Below are positions 34,991-44,228 of a DNA stretch of 64,000 bases, piece by piece (the first letter of the stretch is position 1; every line of letters begins with the position of its first letter). The stretch is taken from the NCBI GenBank assembly GCA_045544515.1, contig JAZPZD010000021.1, positions 186,001-250,000 of the forward strand. The letters are read 5' to 3'. The stretch comes from RGIG8748 sp045544515. GTDB lineage: Bacteria; Bacillota; Clostridia; UMGS1810. Made by a program: the position numbers and the translations under genes. The notes beneath the pieces are model-generated. The model saw nothing but the letters and a program-made list of their open reading frames with translations, did not search any database and was not told the DNA's origin.

Positions 34991-35023
34991 TTAAAAATAC
35001 TTTGAGAGGAATGATTATAAAAA

Positions 35024-36055
35024 ATGAACAGTGAATTTCTTAACGCTTTAGACGAAATCGAAAAAGGCAAAAGTATAAGCAAGGACATTCTTTTGGATGC
35101 CATTGATGCTGCTTTGGTATCTGCTTACAAAAGAAACTACAATACCAATCACAGCAATGTAGTGGTTAATATCGACCGTGAAAGCGGCGAAATCAAGGTA
35201 TATAAGCAAAAAGAAGTAGTAGAAATTGTAGAGGACGACTTTACACAGATTAGCCTTGAAGAAGCACAATCCATAAGCGGAACATATTCTGTAGGCGATG
35301 TTGTGAGCATTGAAGAAAAGCCCGCAGATTTTGGCAGAATTGCCGCACAGACTGCAAAACAGGTAGTAATGCAGAGGATTAAAGAAGCAGAGCGTACACT
35401 CATTTTTGACGAATTTTCCGAAAAAGAGCATAAGATAGTAGTAGGTGTTGTACAGCGTATCGAAAAGAAGAACATCTATCTCGATATCGGTAAGACCGAG
35501 GCGTATCTTGCTCCCGGTGAACAGGTTCCCACAGAAGAATACAACTTCCACAAGAGAATGAAAGTATATGTAACCGAGGTTAAGAGAACCACAAAAGGTC
35601 CTTTGGTTACTGTATCCAGAACAAGACCCGGACTTGTTGTTAAGCTTTTTGAAGAAGAAATCCCCGAAATCCGCGACGGAATTGTAGAAATCAAGAGCAT
35701 TTCCAGAGAACCGGGTTCCAGAACAAAGCTTGCGGTTTATTCCAATAACCCCAACATTGACCCGATAGGCTCCTGTATCGGTGCAAAGGGTACAAGAGTT
35801 CAGAGCATTGTTGATGAATTAAACGGCGAAAAAATAGACATAGTAAAATACAGCGAGGACCCGAGAGAATTCATCACAGCAAGCCTTAATCCCGCAGAGG
35901 TTATAAGCCTCGAGGTAGACACCGAAAATAAGGAAGCATATGTTGTCGTTCCTGAGAACCAGCTCTCGCTTGCAATAGGCAAAGAAGGCCAGAATGCCCG
36001 CCTTGCTGCAAGACTTACAGGCTACAAGATAGACATTAAGAGCGACGCCAACTAA
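35024..36055 (+). CDS. nusA: transcription termination/antitermination factor NusA
   Basis: A 343-residue RNA polymerase-binding protein with the N-terminal domain, an S1 domain (VVGVVQRIEKKNIYLDIGK near residue 140) and two KH domains (IGSCIGAKGTRVQSIVDEL and LAIGKEGQNARLAARLTGYK). The acidic C-terminal repeats of proteobacterial NusA are absent, as usual in Bacillota. GAGAGG lies upstream. Located between rimP and ylxR as in other Bacillota. Confidence 0.98.
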   Translation: MNSEFLNALDEIEKGKSISKDILLDAIDAALVSAYKRNYNTNHSNVVVNIDRESGEIKVYKQKEVVEIVEDDFTQISLEEAQSISGTYSVGDVVSIEEKPADFGRIAAQTAKQVVMQRIKEAERTLIFDEFSEKEHKIVVGVVQRIEKKNIYLDIGKTEAYLAPGEQVPTEEYNFHKRMKVYVTEVKRTTKGPLVTVSRTRPGLVVKLFEEEIPEIRDGIVEIKSISREPGSRTKLAVYSNNPNIDPIGSCIGAKGTRVQSIVDELNGEKIDIVKYSEDPREFITASLNPAEVISLEVDTENKEAYVVVPENQLSLAIGKEGQNARLAARLTGYKIDIKSDAN

Positions 36056-36073
36056 TAATTTGAGGTGAATAAA

Positions 36074-36340
36074 ATGAGCAAAAATCCGTATCCTGTACGG
36101 ATGTGCTCCGGATGCAGACAAAGAAGACCCAAAAGCGAACTTATAAGAATAGTATCTTTGGATAATGGCAAATCTGTCATAGATACAGATTATAAGGCAA
36201 AGGGCAGAGGCGTTTATGTGTGTCCGGATGCTGCCTGCATCAAAATGGCACAAAAGAAAAATACCTTTGCAAGAGGTTTAAAGACGGCGGTTGATGCAGA
36301 AATTTATGAAAAACTGGAAGTATATGTAAAAGGGGAATAA
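36074..36340 (+). CDS. ylxR: YlxR family protein (RnpM-type)
   Basis: An 88-residue basic nucleic-acid-binding protein with the hallmark PVRMCSGCRQRRPKSELIRI and GRGVYVCPD. Members are reported to bind RNA including RNase P RNA. The ATG at 36074 follows GAGGTG (36062-36067) by six bases; an in-frame GTG at 36065 lies in that site. Part of the nusA-infB operon. Confidence 0.93.
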   Translation: MSKNPYPVRMCSGCRQRRPKSELIRIVSLDNGKSVIDTDYKAKGRGVYVCPDAACIKMAQKKNTFARGLKTAVDAEIYEKLEVYVKGE

Positions 36341-36344
36341 TCTG

Positions 36345-36650
36345 ATGGAAAAGGCATTGGGACTAATAGGTCTTTCCAAAAAAGCCGGCAAGGTCTTAAC
36401 CGGCGAAAGTGCAGTAAAAGAAGCCATAAGATTTAATAAAGCATATCTTGTGATAATTGCAGAGGATGCAAGCGATAATACCAAGAAAAACATTACCGAC
36501 AGTTGCAAGTATTATGATGTAACCTACTACATAAGCCTTACAAAAACCACACTCGGAAATGCGGTAGGAAATGAATACAATGCTGCAATATGTATTACAG
36601 ATGAAGGTTTTGCCAAGGCAATATTAAAACGAATTAATGGGGGTGAATAA
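36345..36650 (+). CDS. ylxQ: L7Ae-family ribosomal protein YlxQ
   Basis: A 101-residue RNA-binding protein of the L7Ae/L30e/S12e/Gadd45 fold (LGLSKKAGKVLTGES type start, LVIIAEDASDNTKKN in the middle). It probably binds K-turn RNA. It lies between ylxR and infB with short gaps (four and two bases), the normal Bacillota order. Confidence 0.92.
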   Translation: MEKALGLIGLSKKAGKVLTGESAVKEAIRFNKAYLVIIAEDASDNTKKNITDSCKYYDVTYYISLTKTTLGNAVGNEYNAAICITDEGFAKAILKRINGGE

Positions 36651-36652
36651 TT

Positions 36653-38935
36653 ATGACCGGACCGAGAGTACACGAATTAGGAAAGGACATAAATTTAACA
36701 AGCAAGGTGCTTATAGAACTATTGGAAAAGTACGGAATAACCGTAAAGAACCATATGACAATTCTTGAACTTGACCAGACAGATATCGTGCTTACAGCGT
36801 TACTTAACAAGTATGATGACGGCTCAAGCATAGAGGACTATTATACAAAGCTCCATATGGAAGAAGAAGCTAATAAGCCCAAGGCAAAAAAAGCCAAGGA
36901 AGAAGAGGCAAAAGAACCCGAAGAAGCACAGACAGAGCCTCAAGAAATAGAAATCAAAAAAGAAAGCAAGCAAAAGGTGGTAGACACCAGACAAAACACC
37001 GTAGATTTGGAAAAGCTCGATACAGACAAGATAGAAAAGCTTGTTGATATCGATATTGAAGAAAAGGCCGAAAAGAAACAGAAGATAAAGAAAAACGCAC
37101 AGCCATCCAAAAAGCTGGACAAAAAGGCAAACGAGCAGCAGATGGCAAAAGAAAAGAAAGCCAAAGAGCAAGAAAAGGAAAAAGAACCCACAGTGGTAGA
37201 AATTCCCGATGAAATCTCTGTGGGCGATTTTGCACAGAAGCTGGGTCTTGCTGCAACTGTTATTGTAAAGAAACTCTTTGAACTCGGTATAATGGCTGCA
37301 ATCAGTCAGACAATAGACTTTGATACCGCAGCACTTATCGGTACAGATTTGGGCTTTGTAATAAACAAAGAAATAATAATCACCGACGAGGACAGACTAT
37401 TTAATGATGTAGAAGATGCCCCCGAGGACTTACAGCCCCGTTCTCCCGTAGTTGTTGTTATGGGTCATGTTGACCACGGTAAAACATCGCTTTTGGATAC
37501 TATCCGTAACACCAATGTTACTGCAAGAGAAGCCGGCGGTATCACACAGCATATCGGTGCATACAGAGTAAGAATAAACGACAAAAAGATAACATTTTTG
37601 GATACACCCGGTCACGAGGCTTTTACAACAATGCGTATGCGTGGTGCACAGGTAACAGATGTTGCAATATTAGTTGTTGCTGCAGATGACGGCATCATGC
37701 CTCAAACAGTAGAAGCTATCAACCATGCCAAAGCGGCAGGTGTTTCTATAATCGTAGCTATAAACAAGATAGACAAAGAGGGTGCAAACCCCGACAGAAT
37801 CAAGCAGGAGCTTATGGAATACGAGCTCGTTCCGGAAGAATGGGGCGGCGATACAATCTGTGTTCCGATTTCTGCAAAGTTCAACCAGAATATAGAAGAA
37901 CTTCTTGAAATGGTAACTCTTGTTGCCGATATGAAGGAATTAAAGGCTAACCCCAACAGAAGAGCAAAGGGTACAGTAATCGAGGCACAGCTTGATAAGG
38001 GCAGAGGTCCTGTTGCAACTGTTCTTGTACAAAACGGTACCTTAAAGGTTGGAGATATAATTGTTGCAGGTACAGCTACCGGCAGAGTAAGAGCAATGGT
38101 TGATGACAGAGGAAACAGTGTCAAAAAGGCAGGCCCGTCGGTTCCTGTAGAAATCATAGGTCTTAGCGAAGTTCCCGAAGGCGGAGATGTACTCTATGCA
38201 GTAGATGACGAACGCAAGGCAAAGGCAGTTGTAGAAAAGCGTAAGGAAAAGATTAAAGAAGAAAACATCAAATCCCGTTCTGCTGTATCTCTTGATGCAC
38301 TCTTTGACCAGATTAAGCAAGGTGAGGTCAAGGACTTAAATATCATAGTAAAAGCCGATGTACAGGGCTCTGTGGAAGCTGTTAAGCAGTCACTTACCAA
38401 GCTTTCCAACGAAGAGGTAAGAGTAAGCTGTATCCACGGCGGCGTAGGCGGTGTAAGTGAGTCCGATGTAATGCTTGCAGCAGCATCCAATGCTATTATC
38501 GTAGGCTTTAATGTCCGCCCCGACAACGGTGCTCTGGCTTCTGCAAAGCAAAACGATGTAGATATAAGACTATACAGAGTTATCTATCACGCAATAGAAG
38601 AAATCGAAGCCGCTATGAAGGGTATGCTTGCACCTAAATTTGTAGAAAATGTATTAGGTCATGCAGAGGTAAGAAGTACATTCAAGGTTTCCGGAGTAGG
38701 TACCATTGCCGGCGGTTATGTACTTGATGGCAAAATCACAAGAAATTCCCAGACAAGAATTGTCCGCGACGGTATCATTGTACACGAAGGAGTTCTTTCC
38801 AGCCTCAAGAGATTCAAAGATGATGTTAAGGAAGTAGCTACAGGATACGAATGCGGTATCGGTATCGAAAACTTTAACGATATCAAAGAGGGCGATATAA
38901 TCGAATCCTTTGTAATGGAAGAAGAAAAACAATAA
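36653..38935 (+). CDS. infB: translation initiation factor IF-2
   Basis: A 760-residue GTPase that brings initiator tRNA to the ribosome. The N-terminal segment (about residues 75-190) is a long Lys/Glu-rich, probably disordered linker. The G domain has GHVDHGKTSLLD near residue 270, DTPGHEAF near 318 and NKID near 372; domains II-IV follow, ending in VMEEEKQ. Ordinary in every respect. Confidence 0.98.
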   Translation: MTGPRVHELGKDINLTSKVLIELLEKYGITVKNHMTILELDQTDIVLTALLNKYDDGSSIEDYYTKLHMEEEANKPKAKKAKEEEAKEPEEAQTEPQEIEIKKESKQKVVDTRQNTVDLEKLDTDKIEKLVDIDIEEKAEKKQKIKKNAQPSKKLDKKANEQQMAKEKKAKEQEKEKEPTVVEIPDEISVGDFAQKLGLAATVIVKKLFELGIMAAISQTIDFDTAALIGTDLGFVINKEIIITDEDRLFNDVEDAPEDLQPRSPVVVVMGHVDHGKTSLLDTIRNTNVTAREAGGITQHIGAYRVRINDKKITFLDTPGHEAFTTMRMRGAQVTDVAILVVAADDGIMPQTVEAINHAKAAGVSIIVAINKIDKEGANPDRIKQELMEYELVPEEWGGDTICVPISAKFNQNIEELLEMVTLVADMKELKANPNRRAKGTVIEAQLDKGRGPVATVLVQNGTLKVGDIIVAGTATGRVRAMVDDRGNSVKKAGPSVPVEIIGLSEVPEGGDVLYAVDDERKAKAVVEKRKEKIKEENIKSRSAVSLDALFDQIKQGEVKDLNIIVKADVQGSVEAVKQSLTKLSNEEVRVSCIHGGVGGVSESDVMLAAASNAIIVGFNVRPDNGALASAKQNDVDIRLYRVIYHAIEEIEAAMKGMLAPKFVENVLGHAEVRSTFKVSGVGTIAGGYVLDGKITRNSQTRIVRDGIIVHEGVLSSLKRFKDDVKEVATGYECGIGIENFNDIKEGDIIESFVMEEEKQ

Positions 38936-38942
38936 CACTATA

Positions 38943-38980
38943 TCTGCCGCAATATCAAATGCTATTGCGGCGGATTTTTT
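38943..38980 (+). terminator. intrinsic terminator between infB and rbfA
   Basis: Twelve-base arms at 38943-38954 and 38963-38974 (one G-T pair) with an eight-base loop, then six T residues (38975-38980). All genes around it are on the same strand. Confidence 0.85.
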
Positions 38981-39016
38981 AGCTTGGCAAAGTAATTTGT
39001 AAAAGGAATGAAAAAT

Positions 39017-39367
39017 ATGGCTTTTAACAGAGTAGAAAGAATACAAGAGGAGTATAAGAGAGAACTCTCTTCTATTATAAGAACCGTAAAGGATCCCAGA
39101 CTTTCTTCTATGGCAAGTGTCGTTTCGGCAACTGTAACCAAGGATTTAAAATATGCCAAGGTGTATATATCTGTCCTTGGAACTCAAGAAGAAAAAGACG
39201 GTACCATGCAGGCGTTAAAGAGTGCTACAGGCTATATCAAGCGTGAGATAGGAAACCGCCTCAATTTAAGATGTGTTCCGCATCCCACATTTGTGCTCGA
39301 TACCTCGATAGATTACGGTATGCACATAAATGAGCTCCTTAACAAGATAAATAATGAGGATAAATAA
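39017..39367 (+). CDS. rbfA: ribosome-binding factor A
   Basis: A 116-residue 30S maturation factor of the KH-like RbfA fold (RVERIQEEYKRELSSII, DLKYAKVYISVLG, LRCVPHPTFVLDTSIDYG). The ATG at 39017 is used because the AAGGA site is nine bases away; ATG 39008 abuts it. The stop is directly followed by the ATG of nrnA. Confidence 0.96.
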   Translation: MAFNRVERIQEEYKRELSSIIRTVKDPRLSSMASVVSATVTKDLKYAKVYISVLGTQEEKDGTMQALKSATGYIKREIGNRLNLRCVPHPTFVLDTSIDYGMHINELLNKINNEDK

Positions 39368-40321
39368 ATGGATTTTGAAAAAATTGCAAATGCGATAAAA
39401 GAAAATGAAAATATAGCAGTTGTAATCCATATCAATCCCGACAGCGATTGTTTGGGTTCGGGCTCCAGTCTTGTTCTTGCACTAAAACAAATGGGCAAAA
39501 AGGCACATCTTTTTGTAGACGGCTCTATCCCCAAAAGGTTAAGCTTTTATGCAGACGAGAGTTTTTTTGGACAAACTGACGATGCTTACGATGTATGTAT
39601 TGCAGTAGATGTGGCTGCTACCTATATGATGGGTGCCATGAAGGAAAAGGTCTATGACAAAGCCAGAATCAAGTGTTGTATTGACCACCACGAAACAAAT
39701 GCAGGTTACGCCGATTTTAACTGTGTGGATGCCGAGGCATCTGCCGCAGGCGAAGTGATATATACCTTTTTAAAGGATTATTTAAAGGCAGATATTACCG
39801 ATGAAATTGCCAAAAGATTATATGCGGCAATCGCTGCGGACACAGGCAGTTTTCAGTATTCCAATACAACGGCAAAAACACACCTTGTTGCGTCAGAGCT
39901 TTTGAAAAAAGACATAGATGCACCTAATCTTATGAGGGTACTTTTTGAAAGAAAGAGCATCGAACAGCTTATGCTAAAGTCCGAAGTGGTTCAAAGCCTT
40001 AAGTTTTTTGAAGACGGCAGAATATGCGTAGCTGTGGTAGATGCCCCAATGCTTAAAAGATATCATATGGCTTTTGAAGAGGCAGACGACCTCGCATCTC
40101 TCCCAAGGTCTGTAAACGGCGTGGAGGTTGGCATCTACGCCAAGGTCAAAGGTGAAAACGAGGTAAAAATGAGCCTGCGTTCCAATGAATATGTGGATGT
40201 AAGCTCTGTTGCCGCATCTCTTGGCGGCGGCGGTCACAAGAGAGCTGCGGGCGTAACAATAAGTGCTCCCATAGAAGAAGCATTGGATACTATCATCGAC
40301 GCAGTAAAAAAGGTATTGTAA
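39368..40321 (+). CDS. nrnA: DHH/DHHA1 phosphoesterase, oligoribonuclease/pAp phosphatase type
   Basis: A 317-residue manganese-dependent phosphoesterase that degrades very short RNA (nanoRNA) and 3'-phosphoadenosine 5'-phosphate. Metal motifs are HINPDSDCLGSG near residue 20 and DHHETNAGY near 105; the C-terminal DHHA1 domain has GGGGHKRAAG. It lies between rbfA and truB, the usual Bacillota position. Confidence 0.93.
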   Translation: MDFEKIANAIKENENIAVVIHINPDSDCLGSGSSLVLALKQMGKKAHLFVDGSIPKRLSFYADESFFGQTDDAYDVCIAVDVAATYMMGAMKEKVYDKARIKCCIDHHETNAGYADFNCVDAEASAAGEVIYTFLKDYLKADITDEIAKRLYAAIAADTGSFQYSNTTAKTHLVASELLKKDIDAPNLMRVLFERKSIEQLMLKSEVVQSLKFFEDGRICVAVVDAPMLKRYHMAFEEADDLASLPRSVNGVEVGIYAKVKGENEVKMSLRSNEYVDVSSVAASLGGGGHKRAAGVTISAPIEEALDTIIDAVKKVL

Positions 40322-40322
40322 T

Positions 40323-41204
40323 ATGGAAGATTTAAACGGAATAGTTGTTGTAAACAAAGAAAAAGGCTACACCTCGCACGATGTTGTAAATGTAATAAGA
40401 AAGATATTAGGTACCCGCAAGGTAGGCCACACAGGCACACTCGACCCCAATGCAGAGGGCGTTCTTCCGATATGTGTTGGCAGAAGCACCAAAGCGTGCG
40501 ATATGCTCACATTTTCGGACAAGGAATATATTGCCGAGGTTAAACTCGGTATTACGACAGACACATATGATATATGGGGCAGTGTCACCGATACCAAAGA
40601 GGTTAATGTAAGTAAAAGCGAATTAGAAAATGCGATAGGACATTTTGTAGGTGACATAGAACAGCTTCCGCCGATGTACAGTGCCATCAAGAAAAACGGG
40701 AAAAAGCTCTACGAACTTGCACGAGAGGGAATAGAGGTAGACCGCAAAAAGCGGAAAATCACGGTTTATGAATGTGAGCTTATGGATTTTAACGGCGATA
40801 CATTCAAAATACGGGTTCGCTGTTCAAAAGGTACATATATCCGTTCTATTTGTCACGATATAGGTCAGTGTCTTGGCTGCGGAGCTTGTATGACTTCGCT
40901 TGTAAGAACAAAGTCATCTGTTTTTGATATAGAAAATTCTTTGCGTCTTGACGAAATAAAAGCTGCCGTGGAAAGAGACGGCAAAACAAGTGTGCTCTCT
41001 TGTGTTGACAGGGTGTTTATGAATTATCCTGAGACAATGGTCACAGACAAAGTAAAGCAAAGGCTCAAAAACGGAGCATTTTCGCTTGTTGATACTGATT
41101 TGGGCACATACAGATCATATGACAAGGACGGAACTTTCATAGGAGTAGCCGAAGTTTTTAAAGGCGAAAAAGGAAATGTAATAAAAATTATCAAAGCATT
41201 CTGA
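40323..41204 (+). CDS. truB: tRNA pseudouridine(55) synthase
   Basis: Makes pseudouridine 55 in the T-loop of tRNAs. The catalytic aspartate motif GHTGTLDPNAEGVLPI is near residue 40; RVRCSKGTYIRSICHDIG is near 175. Length 293 residues is standard. It starts two bases after the nrnA stop. Confidence 0.97.
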   Translation: MEDLNGIVVVNKEKGYTSHDVVNVIRKILGTRKVGHTGTLDPNAEGVLPICVGRSTKACDMLTFSDKEYIAEVKLGITTDTYDIWGSVTDTKEVNVSKSELENAIGHFVGDIEQLPPMYSAIKKNGKKLYELAREGIEVDRKKRKITVYECELMDFNGDTFKIRVRCSKGTYIRSICHDIGQCLGCGACMTSLVRTKSSVFDIENSLRLDEIKAAVERDGKTSVLSCVDRVFMNYPETMVTDKVKQRLKNGAFSLVDTDLGTYRSYDKDGTFIGVAEVFKGEKGNVIKIIKAF

Positions 41205-41215
41205 AAGGTTTTCAA

Positions 41216-42091
41216 ATGAATAAAAATAATGTAGTCGTACTTGGCAAATTCGACGGTGTTCATATAGCACATATGTGTCTTGTAGAAAAAGCTGTGGAAA
41301 TTGCCGCAAAATTTAATAAAAAAACACTTGTTTATTCTATGCAGAAAACCGGCACGGTTAATCTTACGGACCAAAAGCAAAAGGAAGAAATCCTGAAAAA
41401 GCAGGGGATAGATCTCGTGGTGTTTCGCACACTTGATAGGGAATTTATGGATATGTCCGCAAAGGATTTTGCAGAAAAAATCCTTTTTAGAGAGCTTGAT
41501 GCCGCATATGTCGTAGTGGGCGAAAATTTTCGCTTTGGCAAAAACCGTATGGCAGATTGCCATGATTTAAAGCATCTTCTTGCAGATTTTGGTATAGAGG
41601 TTATAGTAATCGACACTGTTAAGATAGGCGGTTGTGATGTAAGTTCTACAAAAATCCGCTCTCTCGTGTCAAACGGCGAAATGCAAGAGGCAAAAGCCTA
41701 TCTTGGAAGAGCATACTCGGTAAAGGGTATTGTGTCCGAAGGTAAGCATCTCGGCACAAAGCTGGGCTTTCCCACAGTAAATCTATATCCCGACATAGAT
41801 ACTCATCTTCCCAAAAGAGGTGTCTACGCAACTGTAACACATCATAGCGGAAAAAGTTACTTTTCTGTTACCAATGTGGGCATTAATCCCACAGTTGAGG
41901 ATACCCGGTCGATAAAACTGGAAACACATATTTTAGATAATGTGGGTAATCTCTACGGCGAGGAGATAACGGTTGAGTTTGTTGATTTTATTCGTGAAGA
42001 AAGAGCTTTTGACAGCATTTGGGATTTAAAAACTCAAATAGAAAAAGACAAACAAAGAGCAATAGAAATTAATAAGAGCTTTGCAGACTGA
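41216..42091 (+). CDS. ribF: bifunctional riboflavin kinase/FAD synthetase
   Basis: A 291-residue enzyme making FMN and FAD. The N-terminal nucleotidyltransferase domain has GKFDGVHIAH (the usual last G before H is A here) and VGENFRFGKNRMAD; the C-terminal kinase domain has GTKLGFPTVNLYP and GVYAT. It is the last gene of the rimP-ribF group and ends inside a terminator. Good FAD supply suits the many flavoproteins in this genome segment. Confidence 0.95.
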   Translation: MNKNNVVVLGKFDGVHIAHMCLVEKAVEIAAKFNKKTLVYSMQKTGTVNLTDQKQKEEILKKQGIDLVVFRTLDREFMDMSAKDFAEKILFRELDAAYVVVGENFRFGKNRMADCHDLKHLLADFGIEVIVIDTVKIGGCDVSSTKIRSLVSNGEMQEAKAYLGRAYSVKGIVSEGKHLGTKLGFPTVNLYPDIDTHLPKRGVYATVTHHSGKSYFSVTNVGINPTVEDTRSIKLETHILDNVGNLYGEEITVEFVDFIREERAFDSIWDLKTQIEKDKQRAIEINKSFAD

Positions 42092-42110
42092 TTTCTGCAA
42101 AGCTCTTTGT
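42074..42110. terminator. terminator after ribF, convergent with iscU
   Basis: Perfect 14-base arms at 42074-42087 and 42094-42107 with a six-base loop and a short T-rich tail. It overlaps the ribF stop codon. Confidence 0.85.
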
Positions 42111-42118
42111 TATATATA

Positions 42119-42538
42119 TTAATGTCCGCAATGCTCACAGCATCCGTCGCACTTTAGCACCTTTTTGTCAATTCCCTGTCTGTCATAATAGTTCTGAATT
42201 GCAGCACTTATGGCTTCTTCCGCAAGAACAGAGCAGTGCACTTTAACCGGCGGAAGTCCGTCTAATGCTTCCATAACCGCTTTGTTGGTAAGTTTAAGTG
42301 CTTCGTCTATGGATTTGCCCTTTACGAGCTCTGTTGCCATACTGCTTGTGGCGATAGCCGCACCGCAGCCGAATGTCTTGAATTTGACATCAACGATTAT
42401 GTCGTTTTCTATCTTCATATACATCTTCATTATGTCGCCGCATTTAGCATTTCCTACCTGGCCTACTGCATTGGCATCTTCTATCTCGCCGCAGTTTCTC
42501 GGATTGGAAAAGTGGTCCATTACTTTTTCTGAATACAT
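42119..42538 (-). CDS. iscU: Fe-S cluster assembly scaffold IscU/NifU-like
   Basis: A 139-residue scaffold. The three cluster-binding cysteines are in GNAKCGD near residue 33, FKTFGCGAAIA near 60 and KVHCSVLAEEA near 101. A clostridial-type cysteine-rich tail, CDGCCEHCGH, follows the normal end. It lies one base downstream of the cysteine desulfurase gene on the same strand, its functional partner. Confidence 0.95.
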   Translation of the reverse strand: MYSEKVMDHFSNPRNCGEIEDANAVGQVGNAKCGDIMKMYMKIENDIIVDVKFKTFGCGAAIATSSMATELVKGKSIDEALKLTNKAVMEALDGLPPVKVHCSVLAEEAISAAIQNYYDRQGIDKKVLKCDGCCEHCGH

Positions 42539-42539
42539 A

Positions 42540-43718
42540 TTATTTATCTCCCTTCACTTCCTCATAGAGAGGTGACATTTGTCTTAATCTGTCTACGATT
42601 TCGCATAATTTTTCGAGCATATAGTCTATCTCTTCGTATGTGTTTTCTTCACCAAGGGTTATTCGCAGCGACCCGTGAGCTGTTTCATGCTTTAGTCCTA
42701 TTGCAAGCAGAACATGCGACGGATCAAGCGAGCCCGATGTACAAGCAGAACCCGAGGATGCCGCAATACCGTTGATATCAAGCCACAGAAGAAGTCCTTC
42801 TCCCTCGATAAATTCAAAAGAAAAGTTTACATTGTTGGGGAGCCTGTTTTCTCTGTGTCCGTTAAGGCGGCAATAGGGGATTTTGTCTTCAATGCTTTTT
42901 ATGATGTAATCTCTCATCTCGCAGAGTTTTTGAGATTTTTCTTTTATAGAGTTATTAGCTATTTCAAGAGCCTTCGCAAGTCCTACAATACCGGGGATGT
43001 TTTCCGTTCCGGCACGCCTGCCTCTCTCTTGTGCACCGCCCTCGATTAAATTATCAATACGCACGCCTTTTCTTATATAGAGTGCACCTACACCCTTGGG
43101 GCCGTTGAACTTATGTGCAGACAGCGATAGCATATCTACATTCTCTTTTTTTACATCAATAGGCACAGCACCCACAGCCTGTACAGCATCGGTGTGCATA
43201 AGTATGCCTTTTTCTTTGGCAATCTTTGCTATTTCCGCTATAGGCTCAATAGTGCCGATTTCGTTATTTGCATACATTATAGTAACAAGTATTGTGGTAT
43301 CCTTGATAGCATTTTTTACATCTTCGGGTGAAACCATACCAAATTCATCAACAGGAAGATATGTCACATCAAAGCCCTCTTTTTCGAGTGCTTTGCATGT
43401 GTGCAGTACCGCATGATGCTCAATGGCACTTGTTATTATGTGGTTGCCCTTGTGTTTATTAAATCTTGCGGCACCCTTTATAGCCCAGTTGTCAGCTTCC
43501 GAGCCCGATGCGGTAAAGTATATTTCATTTTCTTCGCAGCCGAGTGCATCGGCTACCTTTTTTCTTGCATCAGTGAGTGCCTCCTTGCATTTTTGACCCA
43601 GAGAGTATACAGTAGATGCATTTCCGAAGTCCTGGGTAAAATAGGGTATCATCTCGTTTAATACTTCTTCTTTAACAAAGGTTGTTGCTGCGTGGTCGAA
43701 GTATATGTTTTTGCTCAT
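42540..43718 (-). CDS. iscS: cysteine desulfurase IscS/NifS-like
   Basis: A 392-residue PLP enzyme that takes sulfur from cysteine for Fe-S assembly. The start YFDHAATT, the PLP lysine in SLSAHKFNGPKGVGALY near residue 200 and the active-site cysteine in SSGSACTSGSLDPSHVL near 325 are clear. ATG 43718 is chosen (AAGGA upstream, family start) over 43775, which would overlap rnhA. Operon with iscU. Confidence 0.96.
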   Translation of the reverse strand: MSKNIYFDHAATTFVKEEVLNEMIPYFTQDFGNASTVYSLGQKCKEALTDARKKVADALGCEENEIYFTASGSEADNWAIKGAARFNKHKGNHIITSAIEHHAVLHTCKALEKEGFDVTYLPVDEFGMVSPEDVKNAIKDTTILVTIMYANNEIGTIEPIAEIAKIAKEKGILMHTDAVQAVGAVPIDVKKENVDMLSLSAHKFNGPKGVGALYIRKGVRIDNLIEGGAQERGRRAGTENIPGIVGLAKALEIANNSIKEKSQKLCEMRDYIIKSIEDKIPYCRLNGHRENRLPNNVNFSFEFIEGEGLLLWLDINGIAASSGSACTSGSLDPSHVLLAIGLKHETAHGSLRITLGEENTYEEIDYMLEKLCEIVDRLRQMSPLYEEVKGDK

Positions 43719-43737
43719 AAGTAATCCTTCTTTCATA

Positions 43738-44205
43738 TTAATTGCCGTCATAACCAAAATCGTCTTTAAGGTCACTTGATTTTATAGCAGATGTTGCCAG
43801 GTGGTCGCACCTTTCGTTTTCCGCATGGCCGTCGTGACCTTTGACCCATACAAAGCTTACCTCGTGGCGTTCAAGCTGACAGACAAGCCTTTTTAAAAGG
43901 TCGATGTTTTTTGCCATTTCAGAGCCTTTTCTCTTCCAACCGTTTGACTGCCATTTTTTTATCCAGCCAAGGTTTACAGAATCCACAAGATATTTTGAAT
44001 CGCTGTAAAGGTCCACCTTGCAGCTTTCCTTGAGCATTTCAAGTGCAGTTATTGCCGCCAGAAGCTCCATTCGGTTGTTTGTTGTACATTTAAATCCCTG
44101 CGAGATTTCCTTTGTACTTCCGTTGTATTTTAAAATAGCACCAAATCCGCCTTTGCCGGGGTTTCCGCTGCAGGCACCATCGGTATAAATTTCTACAAAT
44201 TTCAT
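43738..44205 (-). CDS. rnhA: ribonuclease HI
   Basis: A 155-residue enzyme degrading RNA in RNA/DNA hybrids. Catalytic acids are visible: YTDGACSGNPG, NNRMELLAA, YSDSKYLVDS and the late GHAENERCD. The ATG at 44205 is the family start; an upstream ATG at 44217 abuts the AAAAGG site. It precedes iscS by 19 bases. Confidence 0.96.
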   Translation of the reverse strand: MKFVEIYTDGACSGNPGKGGFGAILKYNGSTKEISQGFKCTTNNRMELLAAITALEMLKESCKVDLYSDSKYLVDSVNLGWIKKWQSNGWKRKGSEMAKNIDLLKRLVCQLERHEVSFVWVKGHDGHAENERCDHLATSAIKSSDLKDDFGYDGN

Positions 44206-44228
44206 TTTAAACAGCATCCTTTTGCTAT

